Assembly (NCBI GenBank): GCA_000507305.1
Contig: DF240091.1
Location: 62,001-126,000, forward strand
Direction of reading: 5' to 3'
Length of the DNA stretch: 64,000 bases
From: Breviolum minutum Mf 1.05b.01
Lineage: Eukaryota; Sar; Dinophyceae; Suessiales; Symbiodiniaceae
Below the pieces are notes generated by a model, which saw only the letters and a program-made list of their open reading frames with translations, searched no databases and was not told the origin of the DNA. Below, in pieces: positions 23,740 through 35,312 of this stretch (within the stretch, counting starts at the first letter, position 1; each line of letters opens with the position of its first letter). A program made the position numbers and the translations under genes.

Positions 23740-25877
23740 GTTTCTGATTTTTGGAGGTTTAATTCTAGTGTGGGATGAAGAGCTAAATAGTGGAATAGTG
23801 GATTTGTTCAGCTATGTTACGTGCTACTTTCAGCTAGCCAGCTAGCCCAGTTCTTTTAAAACGCGTCTGTCTAGAAGAATAGGTTGTTTCCAAAAGGTTG
23901 CTTGACAATTCTTTAGAATCAAGCTGACTGCAGTGATATACTTGGGTAAGCTTGCGGATTACAGGTGAAGTTGATGAAATTTATTGACACTTGACTGAGG
24001 ATGATGCATTTTCCGTACAACAAGTGTGAGCTCTTTAGGCCCCTGTCTCTACCTTTCTCACTTGCACTTGTTTTGAGTGCTTTAAATAGAATACCAAAGG
24101 CCATGAAACAGGAAAAGGAATATCACCCACTCATCCACCATCCCCCCCACAACTGCACATGACTCTACTGGGAAACAATGTTATTCTAGGGTGTACTTCG
24201 ATGTACTTGGTTGATCTTGATCTTTTTTGCAAACATCCGGGTGTTGATGGAAAATCAGTCGTCTTTTTTTTTAAGATGCGAATCTGTGATTTCAGCACCG
24301 GGGTTTGTACCGGCCCGTCAATCGTCCCCTGGTGGGGGGTGTTTGAGTCGTTCGGCCTGGGGTGATTAGTGGTTTATGTTGGTTCCTATTCTAGGAATCC
24401 GGTTTTTAAAAGGGATTTTGAGAAAAGAGACATGTTTGAAATATATATCCTTTCATGGTTAACCACCTATCTCAACAACTTACTTATAACTAGTTGGGTA
24501 TAATAGTTATATATATATATCATATTCAGGCATAGTTGCTCCATTTTGGCTATATGGTGTACAAACCCTTTGGGTCCCAGTTTCGGTTGGTCTTCAGGTA
24601 TTCCTTCACGCCCGGGGCCTCAAGACATCTCAAGACCATGTTATATATTTTTTAACATTCTAAGAGTAACAGGTCATCGTTTTCCCGAAGAAATTTGGTG
24701 GAGGACCTCAGTGTCAAACCGAATATCTAAAATCGATGAAAAGGAACTTGGTAATATATGTCGGGATTGGTGAATGCGAAGTTGCTTGCTGGGAATGGGG
24801 CTTCTTGAACAAGCTTAACATGACATCATTGTGTGGATTTTCATTCTGTCAGGGTTCCAGGATTGAATCATGTAGTATTCTCATCCTTTTTTTGGTGCAT
24901 GCAAAACATGTCCAAATATGGAACCCTACAGGACAAGTTGAGGATTTTTTATTGCTATGTAAAGGTAGCCGGTATCCGGGATGGGCTAAAGGAGAGCAGG
25001 TATGGATATAAATAGATAATAGACTCTCCGAGCATTTCTACAATAATGAGTTCGGGCATGCCCCCAAAAAAAGTCTCAACAAACCCTCAGGTTTTGAGCA
25101 ATTATAATATTTGCAGGATGAAATTTCCAGCTAAAATGAAGCACATAAAGCATTCATTTTTTTTAGAACTGATACCCTAAAAACCTTGCAACTGGTTTTA
25201 TCAGCTCCATGGATCTTCAAAAACCCTCCCAAGGTACATTATGGATCTCGCTACGGAATGGGGCCGCGGCCTGGCTGGAAACCACACATGTTTTTTTCTG
25301 GCAGAATTTACGTCGCTTTTTTGTTTTGGTCCCGCTTTTGCATAAAGGGGATGCTAAACCCTTTGTTTTTTTTAATCGGTCGGGGATGCTAAACGGGTTG
25401 ATGGTAGCTTCTCGGAGGGTATGTATTTAGAACAACTTGGAAGCTAACATCGCTGGCTTAAAAGCTCAGTTCACCACCTTTTCAGCAATGAATGAACTAA
25501 AAATATCTAAAGATTAAGATTTGGTGCAGAATTCCAGCCAACTTATGTTAACATATTTAGGTACCCCTAAGGTAGGCAGAGGATGGTCAGAGGATATGGA
25601 AGTTTCAGAAACATTAAAATTTGGGGGGCAATTAGCAACCAAACAAAGAAAGCTGTTGCGGATGTATGTGCCTCCGGTCACAGGCCGGCATCATCTTGTT
25701 TGTTTAATCAGATGATTCAGCAGTGAAGCCACTTCTTTTTCTCATAAGTTGACGTTTTGACTTTCATTCCTATTGGAAACCAGGGAGGGTATGTGATCTT
25801 GTTTGAGAAAATTTCGTTTGGAGATGACCAATATCCATCAATTGTTGATGTTTTTTCGTTTCCAAACCTCATCTCAG

Positions 25878-26028
25878 GTTTGATGAGGGATACGAATCCT
25901 CTCCTGACATCTATGGATTTCTTCCGTTGCGTGCCAGGTGCCATAGGGTTGCGGTTGGTTGGTTGGAGACTCCAACATCCAGCTTCAGAAGATGCCAACT
26001 AAGCTTGAGCTTGGAATCCCTTAAACAA
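25878..26028 (+). CDS. Exon of an unrecognised gene
   Basis: An exon bounded by an AG at 25876-25877 and a GTGAGG donor at 26029 (phase 2 to 0). It reads FDEGYESSPDIYGFLPLRAR, then CHRVAVGWLETPTSS, then LSLSLESLKQ. The clean splice sites and composition make it one of the better exons of this stretch. A family A MITE fragment begins about 16 bp after the donor. Confidence 0.5.
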
Positions 26029-26043
26029 GTGAGGATTTTACAT

Positions 26044-26132
26044 GGGGGATGCCTCCCCGAAAACTAGCATAGCTCTTTAAAATGATGGTTGGAAGACGCT
26101 CCTTTCCTTTTGAAATGGATCCCTCTTTCAGG
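26044..26132. repeat. MITE family A, left-half copy 8
   Basis: GATGCCTCCCCGAAAACTAGC, AAAATGATGGTTGGAAGACG, CTCCTTTCCTTTTGAAATGG and CTTTCAGG follow the family A order. The right tip is missing. Confidence 0.5.
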
Positions 26133-26719
26133 AGTTTCGTTCACTTTTTGGGGAGGAATGCGTATACAGTGCATATAGCATACGCTTTTACGCAACCCGC
26201 ACACACACACACAAATGAGAAACGACACGAGTTGTATGCTAGGGTACATCCCCAAAAAAAAATTGATACCTGGATTCGTAGATGTTTGTTTTACCTGGTG
26301 GGATCATTTTTCAGGTTACATTTTCGGAGCCTATAAGGCCCATCTTGGCATGTTAATAAAAACTACCCCAAAACTATCTTAACTTCTTCCAAATTGATCC
26401 CTTGGATGTTGGCGCCAGGTGTGTTAGTCATGATGCTAGCAGACCTTGCTGGTCATGCAGGTATCAAAGATGTATCTGAACGCCCGAGTGACTTGGTGTC
26501 ACGATGTCGGCCGGCCTCGTTGTGCGGAAAAAGAAGGATGCATGGGTATGATATGATTAGCATTGATTAGCATTGTTACTTCTAGTGGTGTATTTATATA
26601 TAATACATGCTTGTTGTATTTGGCTAAATTGGTTTTATTGCGTTGTATTAACTCATAACTCAAAACTTATAAGTGTTGTTAGTGCATTGTTTGTTCAATG
26701 ACCTGTCTCCTATCCACAG

Positions 26720-27580
26720 AAATCAAGGTCGTTGAGTTGAGTGTGATTCCTGGGGGCGTGGTCCGGGGGGGTTGTGATATGTTTGTTTCCATGAATGGTC
26801 ACTTACAACTGCTTGCTTCCATTCAAGGTTTTTTTTCACCTGTCGAACACAAGGAGTTGTTTTTTGGTGTGTCCATGTTGGGATTGAAGTGACTTTAATC
26901 AGCTTAGACTCTCACATAGTCTCACTATTTGATGTAACATGGGAGTATCTCATCATGTATATGACAGATCAAAATAGCACCTTTGAATTAGGCTAGGCCC
27001 TAGATTTCTGAGAAACGTTACCAGCCAATAACTTTGTCATAAAACGTTAGGGAGTACAGACTAATAACGTGACACAACTTCGCACATGTTGTAATTGCGT
27101 GGGTTTGACATCGACATACGTTGACCATGGATCATGGCTTGTTGCAGTGGATATTTAATGGGGGCGCTCCTTGGACATTATCAGATATGACTTGACACTG
27201 CAAAAAAAAATATAATCGTGACAAGCTGGCCAGAAATAAAGTTGAACTTGCCTTCTAGACAAACCGCAAAAACTTTCAAAAAGTCAAACGCGCCTTGCAT
27301 TCCAAGCTTTGAAACTGTGATCAAACTGAAGGATGTGACTAACATGGTTCACATGCTTCATGGTTTTTCCCAGTTATGACATGATAAGACCAAGACCAAC
27401 CTTTAAACCTACAAAAGGTTGAAAATTGTAGCTGATGTTTTTGAGTGCCGATGCTCATCAGCTGTTATTCTGAGTAGACCTCAGACCCAAACCAGCGAGA
27501 ATTCCCAGGTTTGTACTACCTCAATCATGCCTTGCCCTATGCACTTGAGGCACCAAAAAGGGGTCAGAATTTTGGAAGTT
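26720..27580 (+). CDS. Two phase-matched exons of an unrecognised gene
   Basis: The exon 26720-26827 (phase 1 to 1) reads IKVVELSVIPGGVVRGGCDM, then FVSMNGHLQLLASIQ. It joins 27511 to about 27580 across a GT-AG intron, restoring a Gly codon: GLYYLNHALPYALEAPKRGQ then NFG. Phase and composition agree, so these are very probably adjacent exons of one gene. No family is recognised. Confidence 0.5.
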
Positions 27581-28464
27581 GTTAGTGGGCTCCATGTAAA
27601 CTCAAGACTTTGTTTGTACACTGTCCTGGGAAAATCATCACAGTATCTCTAGGTCACTCTGAACCTCATGAGTCAGGTAGTTTGCATAGTCAGTTTTGGT
27701 GATTTCCATCCAAGAATGAACAGCTTTTGGGCTAAAACGTATTTATGTAACTTATGTATATAACAATAGCGCAATATCCAAACAGTAGATATATCCAAAG
27801 TATTTATTTTGAAGTTTCACGGCTTTTTGAGTTTAGTATGCTGAAAACCTCCTGGGTCCAAGAAAAAAATACATATCATCATGAAGGCTTGTCAATAGGG
27901 TAGTTGACAGACATCCTGTTGCCCTTAAACAGCAAGATGATGTGCAACCCACTGACCATCCTGCAGTTCACTTGCCATGACCTCATAAGTTTCATGATAC
28001 TATCCCGCTTTTGACATGACTATCAAGTTTCTCCCACATGAACCCTCCCATAGCTTCAAACAATCATCTAGTGCTTTGACGATCCCCCCACGAAGACCCA
28101 GTAGGACGAAGATGTGAAGGTCATGCCAGCCACCAACTGGACCATAGTGGACCCAAGTTTCCCAAATACGTTTTTTTGAGGCTACTTCATCCTTGTTGAA
28201 GACCGGCTGGAACTTGATACCTCTTCTCAAGTCACCTTGGCTCAAAAAAAGTTTTCGAAAGGCTGGAGTTTTTTCAAAGGCCAAGAAATGCTGTTTGAGG
28301 ATGAATCTGACTGAACCTTAAGGGCACCTTCAATCTTCAATATAAGGATCTGTGATTTGCCAACAGCCGCCTCAACTCTGAAAGTGCTTTCCGGGGCTTG
28401 CAGCTTTTGGAAAGGGGAAGATCTCGGAGTCAGCCCAGTGATCCAATGACTTTTCCGAACCGCC

Positions 28465-29297
28465 ATGGAGCCGCCCCGGGTCGGGGGAGAAATGAAAGGC
28501 CCGAAACGGAGCCAACTTTCTGAATTTGCCAAAAAGGTAAGTTTCTGATTTTCCTGCACTCAAAAATCAGGGCGAATATGATGTTTTTCTTAGTCAATTT
28601 GCCACTCCAACAAGTCCTCACTTTCATGTCCATGGCCTTCAGTAGTGGAATTTGACACAACATTCTTGCCAACCTCACCCCAGTTTGGGAACTACCCGGA
28701 AGAGGCATAGATTGTTTTCAGGTTGGTGAAGAATGAACTTGTTTTGCAAATTTGCAAGCAAACTGCATCATACAGAAAGTTGCATATGTATATATGATAT
28801 AATTATAATTTATACGTGTGTATATAACATATATATGCATGTGTAAATTGGAAGCAGAAGGCAATAGCTCTTTGTACTAGTCTATGTACACATGTTATGA
28901 TGCAATATATTTGATACTTTGATTCGCTCTTTCATATAAGCGAAGCCGAAGCCCGGGCAAAATATAGGACTTCATGACATAATGATGTCGTGTGGCCATG
29001 TGTGGCTGCACTGATCAAGGTCATCAGGTATACTGGCAAGTCAATGTAAAGATACATGTTCGTTTATAAAGGTACCTCGCATCAGATAAACAAAAAATCC
29101 ACTCTTACTAATAAGGCCTGTGGTTTTTACTTGTTTTCTGTATTTTCCAATATCTGCTGGGCTTGCTGCAGCATAATAATAAGGTCTGGGGTTTTGTTCA
29201 GCTTACCTAAGACGTTACACCAGCTGCTATTCCTTCATAAGATGTGTAGCCTGAAGATGGCTCCGATGACAAGCTCAACGTTGGGAGTTGGGGGTGG
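28465..29297 (+). CDS. Possible 5' exons of an unrecognised gene
   Basis: An ATG at 28465, preceded by an in-frame stop with no AG between them, opens 24 codons (MEPPRVGGEMKGPKRSQLSE, FAKK). It ends at a consensus GTAAGT donor. A phase-0 exon candidate follows at 29250-29297 (PEDGSDDKLNVGSWGWIS). This would be a gene start. An overlapping alternative frame at 28380-28520 is also protein-like, which lowers confidence. Confidence 0.35.
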
Positions 29298-31389
29298 ATC
29301 TCTTAGCAAAGGTTGGGAAAGGATAGGACCTCCATCCACCTCCCACAAGGTCCATGTGTGGATTTGTCTCTAACAAATCAGTTAACAAGTTCAACTTGTA
29401 ATCTTAGTTGGTGAACTCCAGGTCCCAATTCCTATTTTTTGTTTGAACCAAAACAACTTGATGGATTTTGCTACCCAATGGTCGGACTCGCCACATGATC
29501 CTCAATAAAAGAAGCATTTATCGAGAAAAAAAGACTTCATGAAAGAAGATATGCAAACAAAAGCGCCAAACAACATCCCACAACTGAAATTTGCCTTCCT
29601 TACTAACGTCAAAACCAAAAAACACACACCGTTAGGAACAACCAAAAAAGACTCCCGTTTCCACACCAAAAGATTCACAGCGCCCAAGGTCTGTGAAAGC
29701 CATTGCCTTGATTGCACGTCCCTTGGTCAACAGACTGCCATCGAAGGAATATGAATATTGGTATGTTTTGATTCATAGAATATTCTTTCATGGTTGTATA
29801 ATTGTATATATCTTATAAATGTACAAAAATATATGCGGTTTTGTTGCATGCAGTCTATGAAAGTATATTGTGTTGCGTTCATGCCCTGTGTAGCTACCAG
29901 AAACATATCTCAACATCTTTGAAAGACAGCGTTTTTTGCTTTTAAGAGTTTAGGTAAAATACGATGATGCAGCGATGCATGTGTTGTATACACGCCTACC
30001 CCTGTCCAACTCTCCTATGTTGATCTTTACTGATCTGTTTGCAGCGGTTTGGCTGTTGCTTGGATATGAAACAACGCTGTTTCCATGCTGGCAGTGATTG
30101 TGGTGACTAGGATGAGATGATGGTTTGGCTTCCAGAAAAGTAGTTACCTAGTTGGAAGGGATGTGCATTTGCATCTCGAGTTCTTGCTGCGTCATGCCTA
30201 CATGAAACTGGCTTAGAATTAGGGTACCCCGTTTTAAACCGGACATTTAGGGCCATATTAAGGATTGGAGTCATCTATTTGCGGGGTCCATAATCTTGAG
30301 CCATACCCTCATAAGATGCTTTGTTGTAAGATTTGACCTTTCTTAAGGATGGATCCAACATTGACCTGCAAAAACTATATGTTTCATTCTTTTTCTCAAG
30401 CTTTTAGGATACCGGGAGGCTCCAGAAAACCCCCAAGATATCCTTTTATCCGCAATGGGTTTCGCCAGCTAAGGGGCCCACTTTCCCAAGAAATGTAGCA
30501 TGTCTCCACTGGGAGCTGAACCCCCCCAGGTGAAGAGCTAAAGATGAGTTGGGTGATATCCTCTTCTATCCCCTTACGTAGGACTGGGATATCAAGAAGT
30601 TACTGCACCACATATTACAACCCTCAGTTCATGGCTGTACAACCAACCCGCAAGGACGTACCCTCCCCCTCAATAAATAAGGATTTCATAAAGTTTTGTC
30701 AAAGGAACACAGAGGCTTACTCAGAAGCCCTTATTGACTCCTGATTTGGTTGAACAGCCATGATCAGCAGCTGTGGTGTTTGTCACTCCTAGAAAGCATA
30801 TATATATATATCCGTTTTGTGCAACTGTAACTTGGCTAGAAAACACCTGTGACCATCACCACTGATAGCTCAGCAAACATGTGTTTTTGAGCCTCCAAAA
30901 TACTCTTGGTTAACTAAACCAAGGTCCCGAGCGTTCACTGGCATTGCCAACATGCCCGGAAACAGTACCCCTACGAGGGAAGAAAATCCACAGTTTCATC
31001 CCAAAATACTTCTAGCAACGCCTTAAGAACAACCTCATGGCAGTGTTTGTGAAGTACCATACCTGTGCAATTTGTGAGAAACAAGATCTTTTTTTCCTTC
31101 ACAACCTTAAATTCAACCTTTTTGCAATTTCTGTGAAAAACCTAACCTCTTAGAACCTTCAATGCCTATTTGAAGACTCGAGGCTATGCAATGCAATCCT
31201 TGCAGGGCCTTGGTCAAATTCATCCTTCTTTTTGTGACTTGACACCACCTGCCGTGGCTTTCTTTGGATCCTTGGTGGCATAGAAAGTAGAAAGGATGAT
31301 TGCACGGCTAGAAAAATGATAGCTGGATACGGACGTAGATTTTTAAGTTGTCATGAAGTGTATGTTTTTGTTCACATTTTATATGACAG

Positions 31390-31488
31390 GGACTCGATCC
31401 AAACAAGGATGTTGCGGGGCATGTCAAGGTTGTATACTCAGGGCAGGACAACGGTACTGTTTGATTGCCTTGGAAACTTACATCAAAT
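31390..31488 (+). CDS. Exon of an unrecognised gene
   Basis: After an AG at 31388-31389 the phase-2 frame reads DSIQTRMLRGMSRLYTQGRT, then TVLFDCLGNLHQI, ending near a GTTGAG donor. The two overlapping frames are less protein-like. No family is recognised. Confidence 0.4.
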
Positions 31489-32555
31489 CCGTTGAGAACA
31501 CTGACCTGGTGAAGTCGACACGGAAGATCAAATTTGCCTCCAACAAAAGGAAGTTCATGTAGCGCATCACATGCGATATATAAATTTATAGATTGTGCCT
31601 TTATGTATGTATAGAAATGCCCAACTTATCATCATTTCATGTCATCTTGGTTGGGGTTTTATATAGATACCACCTTTCCTCCATAACTGACGTGCAGTAA
31701 GGGGACGTTGCGGGTTTTCTCCTCAACTTTGGGGCTCCAAATATTCCCAGGAAAGGATTGTAAAAGATGCAGAAAGCCCTGAGAGGTTCATAAAGCCAAT
31801 TTGTTGTTTTTCCTGTTTTTGTTGGATTTTAGGTTAATGTTTTGTTTTTTCTTGTGCCATGGTAAATCAACACTTATCTTTGAGACATAGTTTTTTTGTT
31901 CACCCTTTTTTTCCCAACCATTTTAGGCAAATCAAAGGTTTTGAGACACATAGGGTTTGCATATAGAACCTTGGAACCTTCCCTACCAAGGAGACGTGCA
32001 TAAGGCCGTGGGAGAGCAGGACCGGCGGCTCGGAGGGTCGGTTGTGGAGAGGTAGAAGAACCAAAGGACTCGCATTTTAGATATCACACCGGCAAAACAA
32101 AGAAAACAAGATGGCAAAAACAAAAGTGGTCAATAGCTATAGCAGTTTGGAATTTCAGTTCTTTTTTGTGTGACATGTTTTTTTTTGTAAATATGTAAAT
32201 AGCTGGGGATGAAAGAAAAGCAGTCCCCCCCCCGGCATAAGCCGGGCTAACAATCTGGGCTTGCCAGATTTTCTTCCATTGGCCCCTCTTGGTGGCCCAA
32301 GATGGGAATCAAAGTTGGCCCAGTGATGTTTGGTGAATGGGTTGGTCTATTTTTCAATGTACGGTATGCGTTTATATGGATGTATATGGTTGTTTTTTAC
32401 GAAGAGATGGGATGGTTTTTAGTGTTTTGATTTGATTCACTTCCACTAGCATCAGCTTTTTGCAGAAGTACGATACAGTCAAAAACTAACATGATGCAAG
32501 CATGAAACAGCGGCTTGGAACTCTCAATCTCATAGTGATTCCTTCCTTCCTCATG

Positions 32556-33605
32556 TTTTTTCTCCCTTTTCTACTTTGTGGGCGAGGGGGTCGAGGTTGG
32601 TCAAAGCCAGCAACTCCGTACAAGCCACAACGGCAGGATAAGAAACAACTTCCACAAGCTGCGCAAAAGTTCATGTTGGCATGGCAAAGACATGCCAGGT
32701 GCCACGGTGTTTTTGAAAATGTTCCAGTTGTAATGAGGACTTTGTTTCCAGTGAAGAAATATATCATAGAACTTGACTGTTTTTTTGTGTGTTTTCTTTC
32801 TTGCGTGTTTATGTGTTTTTTGTGTTAGTGTGTGATTGCGCGCTGTTTCCATTGTTTAAGATGAGAAAATGTTTGTTTTTTGGTATCTAGGAATGCTGAA
32901 AAGCGTCCTTGGCACCTTGACCATATTATGTTTGATGGGATTTGATATAAGCTCTAAGAATTCTCACCTGGGTTGTCCCCCCTCCCAATAACAGGTGGCA
33001 AATGAAGGTTTATAGGAATCCCCTGGTAAAAATAATAAGCATCCTTGTGGTGACTGGCATCCGGGGCAGGGGGGACAACCCAAAAGTATCACTTGGATTG
33101 TTGATGACATGCGTGCCGTTTGACAAACTCTAAGAGTTGGGACATGATGAAGTGAACATTTTTGTCGATCGCAGCTCATCTGAGATCAAGTTATCCAAAC
33201 CGTGCGTTGATATCGTCAAACCCCACCTTTGCGATCCATGGCGACGTGTACAGAGACTTGGCATGAGTTTCTCAAAAAGAAAAAATCCTACGCAGGGAGG
33301 TGTTGTTCTAATTGATGATAAATCTGTGTTTTCTATTGTTTTCCGGAAATTGCATGGTGAATCAGAACAGGTCGTGTTCTCTTATAAAAGACTTGCAGTT
33401 TATATACTCAAAAAAATCAGAACAAATGGTTGTGTACCTAGACATGTCCAGACCTTAGGAAACCTCCCCTCTTTCCCAACGTTCCCCGTGAGGAAACCCG
33501 TGCGCCACAGCCCACGACCTTGGGTTTGGTAACCGAAGCCCGCAGCCAGCAGTTTCTGCCCGACGAGACCTGGAAGTTGCAGGAAAGGATGCCACCAGAA
33601 TCTTG
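32556..33605 (+). CDS. 3' exons of an unrecognised gene, stop at 33603-33605
   Basis: The exon at about 32556-32730 reads VEVGQSQQLRTSHNGRIRNN, then FHKLRKSSCWHGKDMPGATV and FLKMFQL, before GTAATG. A later exon (about 33453-33605) reads FPNVPREETRAPQPTTLGLV, then TEARSQQFLPDETWKLQERM, to a TGA at 33603-33605, taken as the gene end. An intermediate exon near 33177-33250 is plausible but its frame is ambiguous. The span holds repeat F (32970-33081). No family is recognised. Confidence 0.45.
32970..33081. repeat. MITE-like element F with 14-bp perfect terminal inverted repeats
   Basis: GGGTTGTCCCCCCT at 32970-32983 is the exact reverse complement of AGGGGGGACAACCC at 33068-33081. 112 bp. It is not flanked by TA, unlike families A-C. 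Single copy in the window. Confidence 0.75.
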
Positions 33606-34706
33606 ACCCAAAAAGATGACCGGGAAATACCTGGAGGATGGTGATGAGACGAGACTGATGATATGTGATTGTTGTTAAGGTGATTTTTGCATATATGTTA
33701 TTTTGGCATATTTTGGCTCATTTGTGTGTGTTGTTTTGTTCTGTTTTTCCTTGTGTTTGTTTTTTTCCCCGGAAGATGGTGATAGGTTATTTTGTTAATC
33801 TTTGGTGCGCTGATATATGTCAGTGCAATATGAGCATGTTCTGAACACCATACACTGATAAAATATGGTAGAGGTTATTATTTGACATATCTTCTCTGAA
33901 CATCACTGCATGGTGGATGATATACTGTAGGTGTATTTGCCGCAAGTGGTCGGAAGATGACCTGTCGCATCCGGTCACATTATTTTCGGGCTTCATGAAC
34001 TTGGTTCATTGATTGCTGTAAAAACAAGGATGGAGCAAAAGTCCCTGCAAATTATTTTACATTTTTCAACAGAGGATACTTCATCAAGAGCGTTCCTTTC
34101 CTTCTATGTCGATATAAAATTGTGATGAATTGAAGGTTGTGAATATATGCGTACAGTATAGTTGTATTTGTTGATTGATGATAAATTTGAGTACATATAT
34201 CATATTTCAGATACCATATGTTATTTACATATCTACCGAGAAATGGGGGGGGGTTGCTCATTCAAGTGCACGTGCAGGAATATACATCCAACATACATTG
34301 GTGGCTACACGGCCCCCGCTGTATTTACTGGTTACAGGTTCACGGGTCCATCCAGGCTAAAGCCAAATCAGAAAGAACCTTGACATGGATACAACTAAAT
34401 CAGGGATCATTCAATTACCCATTTGCGGGGAATGGAAGGATTTCTTAATAGTACATTGTTTGGGGTGGTGATACAATGACTCCTGTAAGATGATTTCATG
34501 TTCCTTTGATTTGTAGTTGGTTTGATACGTTTCAAGACATTGCAGCATATTGCGGTCCAAGGCCATGTCTTTGGAAGCTTGGACGTATTGGATGTAGCTG
34601 GGGTGAATCGCCAGGGAATCCCAAGATTACGTGACGCGTTTGCTTCGGTATTGAACATATATATATATATATAGAATATCTTGAAATTTCACATGATCCC
34701 TGTAAG

Positions 34707-34815
34707 GGCCAAGACCAGCTTGATGTGCTTTGTTTTCATCATCAAGTTGAAAGCAATCAGATACACAAAAAAAGTCGAGGAGAGGTATCAAGTGGATGGA
34801 ACATCTGGGATTGCA
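34707..34815 (+). other. Possible exon upstream of the MFS gene
   Basis: One frame reads GQDQLDVLCFHHQVESNQIH, then KKSRGEVSSGWNIWD, up to a GC-type donor (GCAAGT). An overlapping frame is also open, so this is tentative. I see no other gene evidence between 33606 and 35312 and no clear N-terminal SPX domain. Confidence 0.25.
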
Positions 34816-35312
34816 AGTAAACAGTACCAACCTTCACGGTTTCCAGGCCATTTCATGTTTGCTCCCAAAAGGAAATGAAGTTTCCTCGGGCAGAAGTCCT
34901 TCATGTAGAATCATTTGGGTTTTGATCTCCATTCAGGTTTCCAGGTGGAATCAAATAGAAACATGAAATGATAGGAATGGATAAGACGGATATTTCTTTA
35001 AGGAATAAATCAAGGCAACAGGAAGAACAAGTCGGTCATTTGTTAGTCTTGAGTCAGCTTTCAACCTTTCCCAGGACACGAGAACAAGACATAATGTTGG
35101 AAGAAGTTCTCTACCACCTAGGGTACATTACTGTACCGTCACCCTGTAAACAGTGAGATAAATTACGTATCTTTGCAGGATTTCCACCAACAGAAGCATA
35201 CTGCCTACCAAACCACAAATTTGAATTTATTATAATTGATGGGTTCAAACCGACCTCTCAAAAGATGATAAGTTTTGTTTGGGGACTTTGTGGGTTTTCC
35301 TCAATCTTCAAG

